64,000 bases of DNA from Acidobacteriota bacterium (GCA_013289835.1 JABCZG010000019.1:30838-94837); one strand, 5' to 3'. Shown: positions 1 to 8,998, counted from the first letter of the stretch. Made by a program: numbers and translations. The notes: a model not told the origin generated them from the letters alone.

Positions 1-180
1 GGATAGGTATTCGATGTTGGCCATGGCCTCGCTGTGGTCGCGCACTTCGCTGAGAATTTGTGCGTCCGCCGCAGCAAACTCACTGCTGTCGTCGGGCGCG
101 GGCCGCGCCGACCCTGCGCGAACTCCGGCTAGTACAAGGACTGCCACAGACACAAGCACAACCACTCGCCGTGAATTCAT
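1..180 (-). CDS. Secreted metallopeptidase, probable M28 family (N-terminal fragment)
   Basis: Only the first 60 codons are in the window; the gene runs off the left edge. The ATG at 180 opens a clear signal peptide (positively charged MNSRR, then a Val/Leu/Ala-rich core ending near 'RAGSARP'). The mature start contains 'LSEVRDHSEAMANIEYLS', which resembles the beginning of secreted M28/M20-type zinc aminopeptidases of Acidobacteria, where this helix precedes an 'IGPRLTGS' segment. The zinc ligands would lie outside the window, so catalytic competence cannot be judged. The family call is an inference from this short stretch. The signal peptide is seen directly. Confidence 0.55.
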   Translation of the reverse strand, partial: MNSRRVVVLVSVAVLVLAGVRAGSARPAPDDSSEFAAADAQILSEVRDHSEAMANIEYLS

Positions 181-374
181 TCGTTTCCCTCGTAGCGTTC
201 AGTTAAATTTATCGGAAAGAGCCTTCTCATCCTCGCGCGGCCAGTTCCACCGTGTTGCCGTCATGGCCGTGCGGCCCACTCTCCGGACTTGTACTTATAG
301 ACGTGCGGAGACTCGTTCTGCGTTTCATTTTTCCCAAGGTCCATCTCTTCTCTGCGCTGTCTGTATCTCTGCGT

Positions 375-1277
375 TCAACTCTTCTTTCGCTTTTTGCCCG
401 GCATTGGCAAAACCTTTAATCCGCGTGGCGCCGGCTGGCACCTGGGACAAAAATAACTGCTGCGTCCCGCGACGATCGCGCGCCGGATGAGGGTTTTGCA
501 CCGATAGCAGCTCTTTCCCTCTCGCCCGTAGGCGCGATGGTGCCGCTGATATTCTCCCGGCTCGCCTTCGGCGTCAAGAAAATCGGAGATCGAGGACCCG
601 CGCAGGGCAATCGCCTTCTGCAGAATTTCTTGTAGAACGCGGCGCAGAGTCGCTGCCTGTTTCGCGCTTAAATTCGCTCCCAGCCGCGCCGGATGAATCT
701 TGGCTTTCCACAGACTCTCGTCCGCATAAATATTGCCTACGCCGCGCAGCACGCTCTGGTCCAGCAGCAGCGCCTTGATGCGCGCGCGACGGCCACGAAT
801 TCTTTGCGCAAATTCCACATCGCTCACTTCCAGCGGATCGGCGCCGAAACCCAGCAATTCCTCGGCAAGCGGGACTTCCGTGAGATACGCGATGCGACCA
901 AAACGGCGCGCGTCCGTGTAACGCAATTCGCGGCCATCATCGAGCAGCATGCAGACGTGGGTGTGCTTTTCGCAGGGCTGCGCCGCGGGACTCGGTGCAA
1001 GCTGGCCGGTCATTCCAAGATGCACCAGCAGCGAGGCTGGCGCGGCGTCGCCATTTGCGGGAACACCGCCACCGCCATTCACCACCGAGAGACGCAGCAG
1101 CATGAACTTTCCATAGCGCTCGACGGCTTCGATCGAGCGTCCGGGCAAATGCTGTTCCAGCGCTACGGGATCGTCGATGAAATCCGTCTTTCCGAGCGTG
1201 ACGGAAACAATCCTCCGACCGAGAATGGCTCGCCGCAATCCGCGCGCAACGGTTTCGACTTCGGGAAGTTCTGGCAT
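375..1277 (-). CDS. mutM: Formamidopyrimidine-DNA glycosylase (Fpg/MutM)
   Basis: Base-excision repair enzyme that removes 8-oxoguanine and other oxidised purines and nicks the abasic site. The protein starts MPELPEVETV, so the catalytic Pro at position 2 (after Met removal) and the Glu next to it are present. The central helix-two-turn-helix segment 'DQSVLRGVGNIYADE' and the C-terminal zinc finger with two CxxC pairs (CYRC ... CPRC) are intact. At 300 residues it is slightly longer than the usual 270-290 because of a basic tail ending GKKRKKS after the finger. It is transcribed with the upstream tricorn gene on the same strand, separated by about 190 bp that carry a palindromic repeat, so it may have its own promoter. 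Confidence 0.95.
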   Translation of the reverse strand: MPELPEVETVARGLRRAILGRRIVSVTLGKTDFIDDPVALEQHLPGRSIEAVERYGKFMLLRLSVVNGGGGVPANGDAAPASLLVHLGMTGQLAPSPAAQPCEKHTHVCMLLDDGRELRYTDARRFGRIAYLTEVPLAEELLGFGADPLEVSDVEFAQRIRGRRARIKALLLDQSVLRGVGNIYADESLWKAKIHPARLGANLSAKQAATLRRVLQEILQKAIALRGSSISDFLDAEGEPGEYQRHHRAYGREGKSCYRCKTLIRRAIVAGRSSYFCPRCQPAPRGLKVLPMPGKKRKKS

Positions 1278-1409
1278 CAGAGAACCAAGCCCTCAAAGTA
1301 ACACACCGCTGCTCGCAATTCTCATTGGGCGGCAGGGAAACCTCAGTTGATTTTGCGACCGATTCGCGGGGTCTGCGAAAACACAAGCAGCTGTGAATTA
1401 CCGTCAAAA

Positions 1410-1448
1410 TTGTAAGGGCGCGGCCCGCCGCGGCGGGCGCCCGTACAA
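1410..1448. repeat. REP-like GC-rich palindrome
   Basis: A 39-bp imperfect palindrome lies between mutM and the tricorn gene. Its ends are TTGTA and TACAA, the next layer is GGGCG / CGCCC, and the centre is CCCGCCG / CGGCGGG. The shape matches REP-like extragenic palindromes. No second copy with the same sequence was noticed in the window, so family membership is inferred from structure only. It could act as a transcript-stabilising or attenuating hairpin between the two genes. Confidence 0.5.
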
Positions 1449-1465
1449 AGACGTTCACTCGCGAA

Positions 1466-4400
1466 CTACTTCTTGTGATAGTTCGGGTACGGCGGATGCT
1501 CCGGAATCACCACCGGATTTTTCTTCAGTGCCTCCAGCGTGACCTCGACGGCCTTCTCGAGCTGGCGGTCGTGACCTGCCGCAACCGAGGCGGGATCATT
1601 TTCCACCTCGATGTCCGGCGCGATTCCGTGATTTTCCACTTCCCACTCGCCGTGCAGCCCGTAAATAGCCACGCGCGGCGCGGTCACGGATCCACCATCA
1701 AGCAGCGGCGGGTAGCCATAGATTCCCACCAGTCCGCCCCACGTGCGTGTGCCAACCAGCGGCCCGATTTTGTCCTGCCGGAACATCCACGGCAGCGCGT
1801 CGCCGCCAGACCCGGACATTTCATTGATGACCATCGTTTTCGGCCCGTAGATTTGCGCCAGCGGCGAGCAGAACGCCTCGCCCTCGCGCGAGATCGCGCA
1901 ATTCCGCAGCGGCCGCTTCAGCATGTCAATGATGTAATCCGCTACCTGGCCGCCGTGGTTGTAGCGCTCGTCAATCACCGCGCCTTGTTTGCCGACCTGC
2001 GCGAAATAAAAGCGGTTGAAGTTCAGATAGCCGCCGACGTTGGTATCCGGGACGTGCACGTAAGCGAGTTTTCCTCCGCTCAACTCGTCCACCTTCCGCC
2101 GATTGTCTTCTTCCCACGCGCGATTCCGCAGAGCGAATTCGCTCGGCAGCGGCACGACGGTAACCTCTCGCGCGTCTTTTCCGTCCGCATTGGGACCTAC
2201 TTTGATCTTGATCTGTTTCCCGGCCGTGTTCTCAAAGAAGCTGTAAATTTCCGCCGGCGGACGAACCTCTCGACCTTCCACTTCCAGCAGATATTCTCCG
2301 GCCTTCACTTCCACGCCCGGCTGCGTTAGCGGTGCGCGCAGATCCGGATTCCAATTTTCACCGTTGTAGACGCGCGCGAAGCGGTAGCGCCCGTTTTCGA
2401 TTTTGTAGTCCGCGCCCAGCAAGCCGCCCGCGACATGTTTCTCGGGAGGAACGTCGCCTCCCCGAATAAACATGTGGCCGATAGTGATCTCACCCAGCAT
2501 TTCGTCAAAGAGATAGTTGAGATCCCCGCGTCCTCCCAGTGTTTTCAAGTAAGGCGCGTATTTTTTCTCCGCAGCGTTGATGTCCAGCCCATGATGATTG
2601 GGGTCGTAGAGGAAGTCGCGCTCGATGCGCCACACTTCGTGGTACATCTGGTTCCACTCGGCGCGCGGGTCCACGTAGACTTCCATCTCGTCGAGTTTCA
2701 ACGCGCCCTCGCCCGGTTTAGGCGCAGCATCGGTCTTGGCGATGAACCATCCCGGGCCTTGACGATAAAGCACTTTTTCGCCGTTCGCGGACAGTGCAAA
2801 CGCGCGGACGCCGGTCAGAAATGGCTCGGTCTTTCGCGTCGTCAGATCAAACTTCGCCACCGTCAGCGTCGTCGGCTCGCGGAATCGCGGCACGTCTACG
2901 ACTTCGGAAAGAAACAACGTTCCGGCCTTGCCGGTTTCCAGACTGACGTAGTTCGCGGCTTTGATCGGCAGGGCGACGATGCGTTGCCCAATCCCGTCTA
3001 TATCGATGGTTACTTTGACGGCCTCTTCTTTTTTCTCGCCTTCTTTGCCTTTTTCTCCCTCTTTTCCTTTGTCGCCGTCTTTGCCCTTTTCGCCTTCTTT
3101 TCCTTTATCCGCAGCGGCTGCTTTTTCTTCGTCGCTCTGCGGTTCCACGGGCGAAGGATCGCCTTTCTTCAACACGGCGGCATACACGTTTCTCAGTACC
3201 GGATGCTGGTAGCTCGACAGATCAAGCCATCCTGAGGAAAGTCCGACGTCCGTGCTGACGGCGAAGATCAGCGATTTTCCGCCCTTGTCGAACACGGGAT
3301 GGCGGGCGTCGCTGATCCCATCGGTGACCTGCGCTTCCTTGCCGGTTTCCAGCGAGTAGACAAAGATGGCACGCAAATGGTTTTCGAGCAGCTTGGCGTA
3401 CGTCAGCCACTTGCTGTCCGGCGACCACGATTGGCTGAAGTTGGAGGTCGGGTCGTCGTAGCGGTCACTGGTGACCTTTATTGGCGCGCCCTTTTCGACG
3501 TCCACGTACCACAGGTTCAACCGCTTGTCGGTGTAGGTGATCTTCTTGCTGTCCGGCGACCAGAGCGGACCGTAGAAAAACGAGGGTGGATTACCCAGGT
3601 TGATTTTCTTCACCGTTCCGGAGCCCGACTGGCTGATGATGTGCAGTGCGTACTCGCCGGACTCATCCGAAAAATAGGCGATCCATTTTCCGTCCGGCGA
3701 CCAGGCTGGTTCGCGCTCCGCAACTGCGGCCGTTTTCGTCAGATTGCGAACATCGCCCTTTTCGCCCGGCACGGTGAAAATCTCGCCGCGGGCTTCGAAG
3801 ACCGCGCGCGCGCCGGTCGGCGAAATTGCAGCGTTCTGAATCTTGTCGGCTACCTTCTCGTAGTGCGGCCGCGTCGCGGGCAAATCACCCGCTATTCGAA
3901 TGTTCACCTTCTTCGATTTGCCGCTGGATGAATCAAACAGGAAAATCTCGCCAAATTGTTCATAGACCAGCGCATCGGGACCCGCGGACAGCGATTTGAA
4001 GTCGAGCCCTTTGTTCTCGACCACTTGCTTCACGGCCTTCGTCTTCGTGTCGTAGGCGAAGAGGCTCACGGGCCCGTTGCGGTCGGAAAGAAAATAAACG
4101 GTATCCTTAAACCACACGGGATGCGCATCGTTCGAATTCTCGCGCGGGACTTTTTCCAGCGCCAGGTCGCTCAGCCGCACGATGTAGATGGGCGTCGTCT
4201 GCCCGCCGCGGTACCGCTTCCACGAGGTCTGCCAGAGTTGGTTTGGCACGTAAGCAATGCGCGTCCCGTCCGGAGAAAACCACCCCGCTTCGCCGCGCCA
4301 CATCGGCAGAACTTCGGCCGGCCCGCCTTCCACCGGAACGGTATAGAGTCGTTCAAAGTCGGCGTACGCTTCGCGCGCGGAATGAAAAAGCACGCGCTTT

Positions 4401-4756
4401 CCATCGGGAGTCCATGCAGTAGCGACATCCGCTGCCGGATGCCAGGTGAGGCGCCGCGGCTCGCCGCCGTCCGCAGGCATCACGAACACATCCGTGTTTC
4501 CATCGTAGCTCGCCGTAAACGCAATCCATTTGCCGTCCGGCGAGAACACTGGTAGCCCTTCGTGGCCTCCGGTAGTGAGTTGCCGCGCATCGCCTCCTTC
4601 GCGCGGCACGCTCCAAAGATACCCACCGTATGCGAAAACCACCTGCGTGCTGCTCAGCGTGGGCGAATGGACCAGCAGCGGCGTTTCTTCCGCCGCGTTG
4701 GACCCCGCCGCGAGAACGAATAAAGCTCCGATCAGAATCGCGATTCGAAAGCGCAT
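1466..4756 (-). CDS. Tricorn protease homologue (S41-type serine peptidase with beta-propeller), secreted
   Basis: Large peptidase expected to degrade oligopeptides, here exported: the chosen ATG at 4756 follows GGAGGA and opens a signal peptide (MRFRIAILIGALFVLAAGSNAAE). The N-terminal two thirds contain PD40/WD40-type blades with repeated 'WSPDGKWIAY' motifs, forming the propellers. A Lys/Glu/Gly-rich linker (repeats of KGKEGE) precedes the tricorn C1/PDZ part ('WRIERDFLYDPNHHG') and the C-terminal S41-like core. The probable nucleophile is the Ser in 'EMSGSGGDALPW' near residue 980, and an acidic residue is present in 'GEWEVENHG'. About 1,096 residues, normal for the family. An earlier in-frame start would add 34 residues lacking signal-peptide character. 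Confidence 0.92.
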   Translation of the reverse strand: MRFRIAILIGALFVLAAGSNAAEETPLLVHSPTLSSTQVVFAYGGYLWSVPREGGDARQLTTGGHEGLPVFSPDGKWIAFTASYDGNTDVFVMPADGGEPRRLTWHPAADVATAWTPDGKRVLFHSAREAYADFERLYTVPVEGGPAEVLPMWRGEAGWFSPDGTRIAYVPNQLWQTSWKRYRGGQTTPIYIVRLSDLALEKVPRENSNDAHPVWFKDTVYFLSDRNGPVSLFAYDTKTKAVKQVVENKGLDFKSLSAGPDALVYEQFGEIFLFDSSSGKSKKVNIRIAGDLPATRPHYEKVADKIQNAAISPTGARAVFEARGEIFTVPGEKGDVRNLTKTAAVAEREPAWSPDGKWIAYFSDESGEYALHIISQSGSGTVKKINLGNPPSFFYGPLWSPDSKKITYTDKRLNLWYVDVEKGAPIKVTSDRYDDPTSNFSQSWSPDSKWLTYAKLLENHLRAIFVYSLETGKEAQVTDGISDARHPVFDKGGKSLIFAVSTDVGLSSGWLDLSSYQHPVLRNVYAAVLKKGDPSPVEPQSDEEKAAAADKGKEGEKGKDGDKGKEGEKGKEGEKKEEAVKVTIDIDGIGQRIVALPIKAANYVSLETGKAGTLFLSEVVDVPRFREPTTLTVAKFDLTTRKTEPFLTGVRAFALSANGEKVLYRQGPGWFIAKTDAAPKPGEGALKLDEMEVYVDPRAEWNQMYHEVWRIERDFLYDPNHHGLDINAAEKKYAPYLKTLGGRGDLNYLFDEMLGEITIGHMFIRGGDVPPEKHVAGGLLGADYKIENGRYRFARVYNGENWNPDLRAPLTQPGVEVKAGEYLLEVEGREVRPPAEIYSFFENTAGKQIKIKVGPNADGKDAREVTVVPLPSEFALRNRAWEEDNRRKVDELSGGKLAYVHVPDTNVGGYLNFNRFYFAQVGKQGAVIDERYNHGGQVADYIIDMLKRPLRNCAISREGEAFCSPLAQIYGPKTMVINEMSGSGGDALPWMFRQDKIGPLVGTRTWGGLVGIYGYPPLLDGGSVTAPRVAIYGLHGEWEVENHGIAPDIEVENDPASVAAGHDRQLEKAVEVTLEALKKNPVVIPEHPPYPNYHKK

Positions 4757-4921
4757 GCTTCCTCCGGGATGAAATGCCAACGACAAATAGAAACTTCGCA
4801 AACGCGTGATGCGTGGCCGTGCTACAAATTCAGATTGGTATTTGGGGTCCACCGCCACGCGGAACCCACTTCGTCAGACGTCAGCGGCTCCAAAAATGTT
4901 TACAAGAAAAAGCAGGCGTCC

Positions 4922-5722
4922 TCACGGCAAGAGCGCAAACACTCGCGCAGGGCCCCCCGACCCGCCTTCCAGTTTGATGGGCGCCACTACCAAGTACGCG
5001 CCCGTCTCCGGCAGTCCACTCAAGTCCGAAAGATTTTCAAGATGATACAGACCCGCTCCCAATGTTTCGTGGTGCACTGCAAAGTCGGGCGACACTCCGT
5101 AATCGATACTGAGGGTATCGCAACCCAGACCGCTCACCTTGCGCGTGATCAACAGTTTCGCAGCCTCGACGGAGAATCCCGGAAAATGCATGACCCCTTT
5201 TGCGTCCATGTTCCGGTACCTCTGCACATCCGGCCAACGCGACGACCAACCAGTCCTCAAGATCACGATCGCGCCTTCCGGAGTCCTTCCGTGACTCTTC
5301 TCCCATTCTTCAACACGCGCGGTAGTCAGCCGATAATCCGCGTCCTTCCCACTCTCAGCGCGCACGTCAATCACCACCGCAGGGCCAAAAAGCTGCTTCG
5401 TGGGAATTTGGTCCACCGTGATTTTTCCGGGGGGAAAATGTGCCGGCGCGTCCAGATGCGTTCCGTAATGCTCCAGCATCCAGAAGCTCCGCGTGAAATA
5501 GCCGTTCTTTTCAATTGTCGCGTTTACTTTTGCCTCGAAGAATTTAGCGTCGCCCGGCCACGGCACCAGCTTGTCGCTGATCGCATAACTCAGGTCGAGC
5601 ACACGCGTCTTCCCGGAAGGAATTCCTTCGAGCATCGAATCCTGGCGCGCATTCTGCGGAAAGAGGCTCACGAGCGCGGCAAGACCAAGAGTAAACATTC
5701 CCCAGCGGCCAAGAGCAGCCAT
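4922..5722 (-). CDS. Cyclase-family hydrolase (kynurenine formamidase-like), secreted
   Basis: Member of the metal-dependent cyclase/formamidase family (PF04199), whose best-known member hydrolyses N-formylkynurenine. The diagnostic motif 'HYGTHLDAPAHF' gives the His/Asp metal ligands, and 'LRTGW' and 'GCDTLSID' follow as in the family. The first 25 residues (MAALGRWGMFTLGLAALVSL) look like a signal peptide, so it probably acts outside the cytoplasm, unlike the tryptophan-pathway enzyme. The start at 5722 is preceded by GAGGTGAGGG. The true substrate is unknown, and no tryptophan-degradation genes are nearby. Confidence 0.85.
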   Translation of the reverse strand: MAALGRWGMFTLGLAALVSLFPQNARQDSMLEGIPSGKTRVLDLSYAISDKLVPWPGDAKFFEAKVNATIEKNGYFTRSFWMLEHYGTHLDAPAHFPPGKITVDQIPTKQLFGPAVVIDVRAESGKDADYRLTTARVEEWEKSHGRTPEGAIVILRTGWSSRWPDVQRYRNMDAKGVMHFPGFSVEAAKLLITRKVSGLGCDTLSIDYGVSPDFAVHHETLGAGLYHLENLSDLSGLPETGAYLVVAPIKLEGGSGGPARVFALLP

Positions 5723-5809
5723 CCCTCACCTCGATTCAGCTCGCAGCAAACGGTTCGTCCATCCCTTTGCCAATTGATTGTAGGTCTGCGGTAACGGAAC
5801 AACGATTCG

Positions 5810-6268
5810 TCAGGGCAGCGGAATTCCCGGTGTCGCAACGATCCCAGCCATGCGCAGAATTTCCTGATATTCCAAATCGCTGATCAGCGAAACAATCAAT
5901 CTCACATTCTTAAGAAGTTTCATTTTCTTCAGCGCGGGATTGGCGCGCATTTCCGCCAGCGTCACTTGCCGGGGCAGCTTTTCAAAGGCCCGCAGGTCCG
6001 CTACCAAGTTCTTCTCCTTCCGGTCATGCGGATCCGGGTAGGGATCCCTGGTGATCTCCGCAATCGAATAGAGTGTGCGTTCCGGGGCCCCGTGATAGCA
6101 AAGCACGCGGTCGCCTTTGCGCACCTGTTTGAGCGCGCGAATGGCGTCGGGTTTGGACCCTGCGCCATGCCACATTTCCTTCCCTTTTACGAAAAGGGTG
6201 TCCCAATGATAGTGGTGTGGGTCGGAGCTGAAGATCCAGTAGTGTCGTTGGGCAGTCGGAGTCGCCAT
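5810..6268 (-). CDS. EVE domain protein
   Basis: A 152-residue single-domain protein of the EVE/PUA-like fold (PF01878). The start 'HYWIFSSDPHHYHWDTL', the 'IRALKQVRKGDRVLCYH' segment and 'IAEITRDPYPDP' are family hallmarks. EVE domains bind modified bases in DNA or RNA, and some members are associated with restriction or with 5-methylcytosine reading. There is no restriction-modification gene next to it here, so it is probably the widespread housekeeping type similar to thymocyte nuclear protein 1. It lies about 90 bp downstream of the cyclase start, on the same strand. Confidence 0.88.
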   Translation of the reverse strand: MATPTAQRHYWIFSSDPHHYHWDTLFVKGKEMWHGAGSKPDAIRALKQVRKGDRVLCYHGAPERTLYSIAEITRDPYPDPHDRKEKNLVADLRAFEKLPRQVTLAEMRANPALKKMKLLKNVRLIVSLISDLEYQEILRMAGIVATPGIPLP

Positions 6269-6429
6269 CGAGGCTTGGAGTCGGCAGCAATATACACGCT
6301 GGCATCCAAAAAGCGAAACAAAATATGCGGGTTAGCGGAGCGTGCGTGCTAAGGCAGGGGAAGATCCCGAGTGGCTGTATTTCGCCGGGACCAGGAATAT
6401 CTATAATGATTTCAATTAGATAGGCGCAG

Positions 6430-6735
6430 CTAACCTACGTCAACAAAAACATCCTCGCCCCGGACTTCCACAGGATAGCAGTCCACTCCCACGGTCGGAT
6501 TCTGGCTGATCTTGCCGGTCGTTACATCGTACTGCCAGCCGTGCCACGGGCAGGTCACGATGTTTCCGTCCATGACGCCTTGCCCCAGTGGGCCGCCCCG
6601 GTGCAGGCAGGAATTGTTGATGGCAAAGTACTTGCCGCCGACATTCGCCAGGGCAATCGCTTTGCCCTCCACATGGAACTCTCGGATCGTTCCCGGAGTA
6701 ATCTCGTTCGTCTTCGAAGCGCGCGCAAACGCCAT
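6430..6735 (-). CDS. Rieske [2Fe-2S] ferredoxin
   Basis: Small electron-transfer protein of 101 residues. Both Rieske cluster motifs are present: 'CLHRGG' (Cys-X-His) and 'CPWHGW' (Cys-X2-His), 18 residues apart. It resembles the soluble ferredoxin components of dioxygenases and the small subunit of nitrite reductases (NirD-type). No oxygenase or reductase partner is adjacent. The next gene downstream on the strand encodes an EVE protein and the next upstream is nuoB, which could hint at a redox role, but the pairing is only positional. The ATG at 6735 has a GGGAGAGAAG ribosome-binding site. Confidence 0.9.
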   Translation of the reverse strand: MAFARASKTNEITPGTIREFHVEGKAIALANVGGKYFAINNSCLHRGGPLGQGVMDGNIVTCPWHGWQYDVTTGKISQNPTVGVDCYPVEVRGEDVFVDVG

Positions 6736-6824
6736 CTCTTCTTCTCTCCCTTTGGCTCGGTGCTTCCCGTGGCCTCAGTATTCAGATGCTGTCTCTCTGT
6801 TTTCCAATTTCTGTTTTCTAATTT

Positions 6825-7385
6825 CTACCTCGGCGCCGGCGTCTGCGCCACCATCACGCCCTGCTTGAATTCATCAACCATTTCCGGCTTCAGCCGGACT
6901 TCGGTCGGGCGCTTCGCCAGCGTCATCTGATCAATCTTGTCCTGCAGCTTCAGCAGAGCGAAGAACAATCCTTCGGGTCGCGGTGGACAACCGACGACGT
7001 AGACGTCCACCGGTACAATCTTGTCCACGCCCTGCAAAACCGAATACGCATTGAACGGCCCGCCCACGCTCGAGCACGCCCCCATCGAAATGCACCACTT
7101 GGGGTCCGGCATCTGCTCCCACACGCGTTTCAGCACCGGGCCCATCTTCAGCGTCACCGTTCCGGCGACAATCATCAAGTCCGCTTGCCTAGGCGAGGGA
7201 CGAAATACTTCCGCACCGAATCGCGCCATATCAAACCGCGAAGTGGTGGACGCAATCATCTCTATGGCGCAGCACGCCAGCCCAAACGTCAGCGGCCAAA
7301 TGGCGCTCTTCCGCGCCCAGTTGAAGACGTAGTCTACCGACGTAATCATGAAATTCTTTTCGAAGCGCTGATCCAGTACGCCCAT
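6825..7385 (-). CDS. nuoB: NADH-quinone oxidoreductase subunit B (isolated copy)
   Basis: Subunit carrying the N2 [4Fe-4S] cluster of respiratory complex I. The Cys ligands are visible in 'GLACCAIEM', 'GACSSVGG' and 'GCPPRPEG'. The start at 7385 ([12 protein letters not shown]) matches the usual N-terminus of the family and is preceded by AGGAG with an 8-nt spacer. A longer in-frame version to 7469 adds 28 residues without a ribosome-binding site. What is odd is the context: none of the other thirteen nuo genes is next to it, and it lies between an SDR and a Rieske ferredoxin. It may be a second copy or the sole copy relocated from a split nuo operon. Confidence 0.93.
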   Translation of the reverse strand: MGVLDQRFEKNFMITSVDYVFNWARKSAIWPLTFGLACCAIEMIASTTSRFDMARFGAEVFRPSPRQADLMIVAGTVTLKMGPVLKRVWEQMPDPKWCISMGACSSVGGPFNAYSVLQGVDKIVPVDVYVVGCPPRPEGLFFALLKLQDKIDQMTLAKRPTEVRLKPEMVDEFKQGVMVAQTPAPR

Positions 7386-7475
7386 CGGGGCCGCTCCTGC
7401 CGCAGCTTGTTCTCTGTCGCGGAGTATAGCTTCCGCCCGTGCTCTAGTCAAAACACCCCGCGAATACATGCATCG

Positions 7476-8300
7476 CTAGTCGCGCGTTAGTTCGTTATAC
7501 CTGCGCGAAAGCACCTTCCAGTACGTGCCCGGCCGCACCCGCTGCAAGATATCAATCTTGTAGGCGTCCGACCCGATCAGGATGCGCGGCTCGTTTCGCT
7601 CCACGCCGCGCAGGATCCGCGCCGCGGCTTCTTCGGGAGTCGTTCGGAAGTACTTCTCAAACCGGGCCACTTTTTCCTCGAGTCCCGTTTTCGTTACGGC
7701 GGCCCCGACGCGTGCCCGGCGGGCAATCGCCGTTCGGATTCCTGCCGGGTGCACGCACGAAACCCGCACGGGCGAGTCTGCAAGTTCATGCCGCAGGCAT
7801 TCCGTAAATCCTCGCACCGCGAACTTGCTCGAGGAATACGCCGGCTGTCCCGCTGGCGCGATCAGCCCGTACAGGCTGGAAATATTGACAATATTCCCGC
7901 GCTGTTCCCGCTTCAGCATCGGCAGGAAAAACTTCACGCCGTACACCACTCCCCAGAAATTGATGTTCATCACCCAGCGAAAATCATCCAGCGAGATTTC
8001 TTCGAACGTGCCTTCCAGCGCCACTCCCGCATTGTTGATGAGCAGCGTCACGCGCCCGTGGCGGCTGTTCACGTCTTCCGCGAACGCGCGCACGCTGCCT
8101 TCCTCGGCGACATCCACCACATGCGTTGTGAGCTGCGCGCCTTTGCTCGCGATGGATTGGGCGGTCTCCAGCAATCCGGCTTCGTCCACGTCGGCAATCG
8201 CCAGTGCCGAGCCCTCCGCAGCCAGGCGTTGCGCCAGCGCCCGCCCGATGCCGGAACCCGCTCCGGTGACCACCGCCACGCCGCTGCTTAGAAAGGACAT
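7476..8300 (-). CDS. Short-chain dehydrogenase/reductase (SDR)
   Basis: NAD(P)-dependent oxidoreductase of the classical SDR family, 274 residues. The Rossmann nucleotide motif 'TGAGSGIG' lies near the N-terminus, followed by 'NNAG', the catalytic Ser in 'NISSLYG', and the active-site Tyr and Lys in 'YSSSKFA'. The extended C-terminus after residue 200 resembles SDRs acting on lipids or acyl chains, but the substrate cannot be told. GAGG stands 7 nt before the ATG at 8300. It ends about 90 bp upstream of nuoB on the same strand. Confidence 0.92.
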   Translation of the reverse strand: MSFLSSGVAVVTGAGSGIGRALAQRLAAEGSALAIADVDEAGLLETAQSIASKGAQLTTHVVDVAEEGSVRAFAEDVNSRHGRVTLLINNAGVALEGTFEEISLDDFRWVMNINFWGVVYGVKFFLPMLKREQRGNIVNISSLYGLIAPAGQPAYSSSKFAVRGFTECLRHELADSPVRVSCVHPAGIRTAIARRARVGAAVTKTGLEEKVARFEKYFRTTPEEAAARILRGVERNEPRILIGSDAYKIDILQRVRPGTYWKVLSRRYNELTRD

Positions 8301-8549
8301 GTGAGAGCCTCAATCCTCAAGTCAATGACCCGGGAGCGAATCTGGCCGAGATGCTCCCGTTGAACTCACTCATACCACAGTTCCATCGTCGTCACCAGAA
8401 TCTGGAAAACACAACCTGCCGCATTCTCTTACTACTGTGCGAATGCGGACAGCGCCCAGCCCCGCAGTGTGGCTACTATCATGCGTATGTGCAACCGTCT
8501 GCGCTGGGGCAGCCTTTTGCGTCGAGCGGCACTACAAAGGAGATTCAAA

Positions 8550-8912
8550 ATGAAGAGACTGCTTATTCTAGGCGCGTTCTTGCTTGCGCTACCGATTGCC
8601 GGATGTACCGTGACCCCCACGCCGGCAGCACAGGGGCCCCCTGGGGCGACTGGACAGACCGGCCAAACGGGTCAACAGGGAGATCCGGGTCAGACCGGAG
8701 ATGCCGGACAAACCGGAGATCGAGGCCGCCAGGGACATCCCGGAGACGACGGCCATCAGGGAGATCAGGGTCGCGCGGGTGACACCGGAGAACAGGGCCG
8801 CACGGGAGACACGGGGGATCGGGGCCGGCAAGGTCACGACGCGCCTTGTCCTGCGGGAGAGCACCGCTTCACCGACCGCGATACTGGAAGAGTGAGTTGC
8901 GTTAAGGACTAG
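8550..8912 (+). CDS. Collagen-like triple-helix repeat lipoprotein
   Basis: A 120-residue predicted lipoprotein. The start at 8550 is set by AAAGGAG seven nt upstream. MKRLLILGAFLLALPIAGC is a lipoprotein signal with lipobox IAGC. After a short Thr/Pro linker come about 23 uninterrupted Gly-X-Y triplets (GPP GAT GQT ... GRQ GHD), rich in Gln, Asp, Thr and Arg and poor in Pro, as in bacterial collagens that fold without hydroxyproline. The C-terminal tail 'CPAGEHRFTDRDTGRVSCV' holds two Cys that could form a disulphide-bonded cap. It probably makes a short trimeric stalk on the outer membrane. It is a lone gene with no collagen-related neighbour. Confidence 0.85.
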   Translation: MKRLLILGAFLLALPIAGCTVTPTPAAQGPPGATGQTGQTGQQGDPGQTGDAGQTGDRGRQGHPGDDGHQGDQGRAGDTGEQGRTGDTGDRGRQGHDAPCPAGEHRFTDRDTGRVSCVKD

Positions 8913-8975
8913 TAGGCCGATAGGAAATTCCCCGGCTTAGGTTTAGGTTCAAACTTGAAGAAGTTTCGCCGACAG

Positions 8976-8998
8976 TCCGCCGCTATCCTGGCGGCGGA
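8976..8998. terminator. Stem-loop between convergent genes (possible bidirectional terminator)
   Basis: A perfect 8-bp inverted repeat (TCCGCCGC / GCGGCGGA) with a 7-nt loop lies between the convergent collagen-like gene and the adenosine deaminase gene. No T-run follows on either strand, so intrinsic termination would be inefficient. Its position suggests a shared 3' end. Confidence 0.4.

Noticed and set aside
693..1301. Plus-strand frame opposite mutM
   Set aside because: Antisense to a clear mutM; composition is that of a complementary-strand shadow.
7386..7469. Longer NuoB start at 7469
   Set aside because: The extra 28 residues do not match the family and lack a ribosome-binding site, while AGGAG lies ahead of the ATG at 7385.
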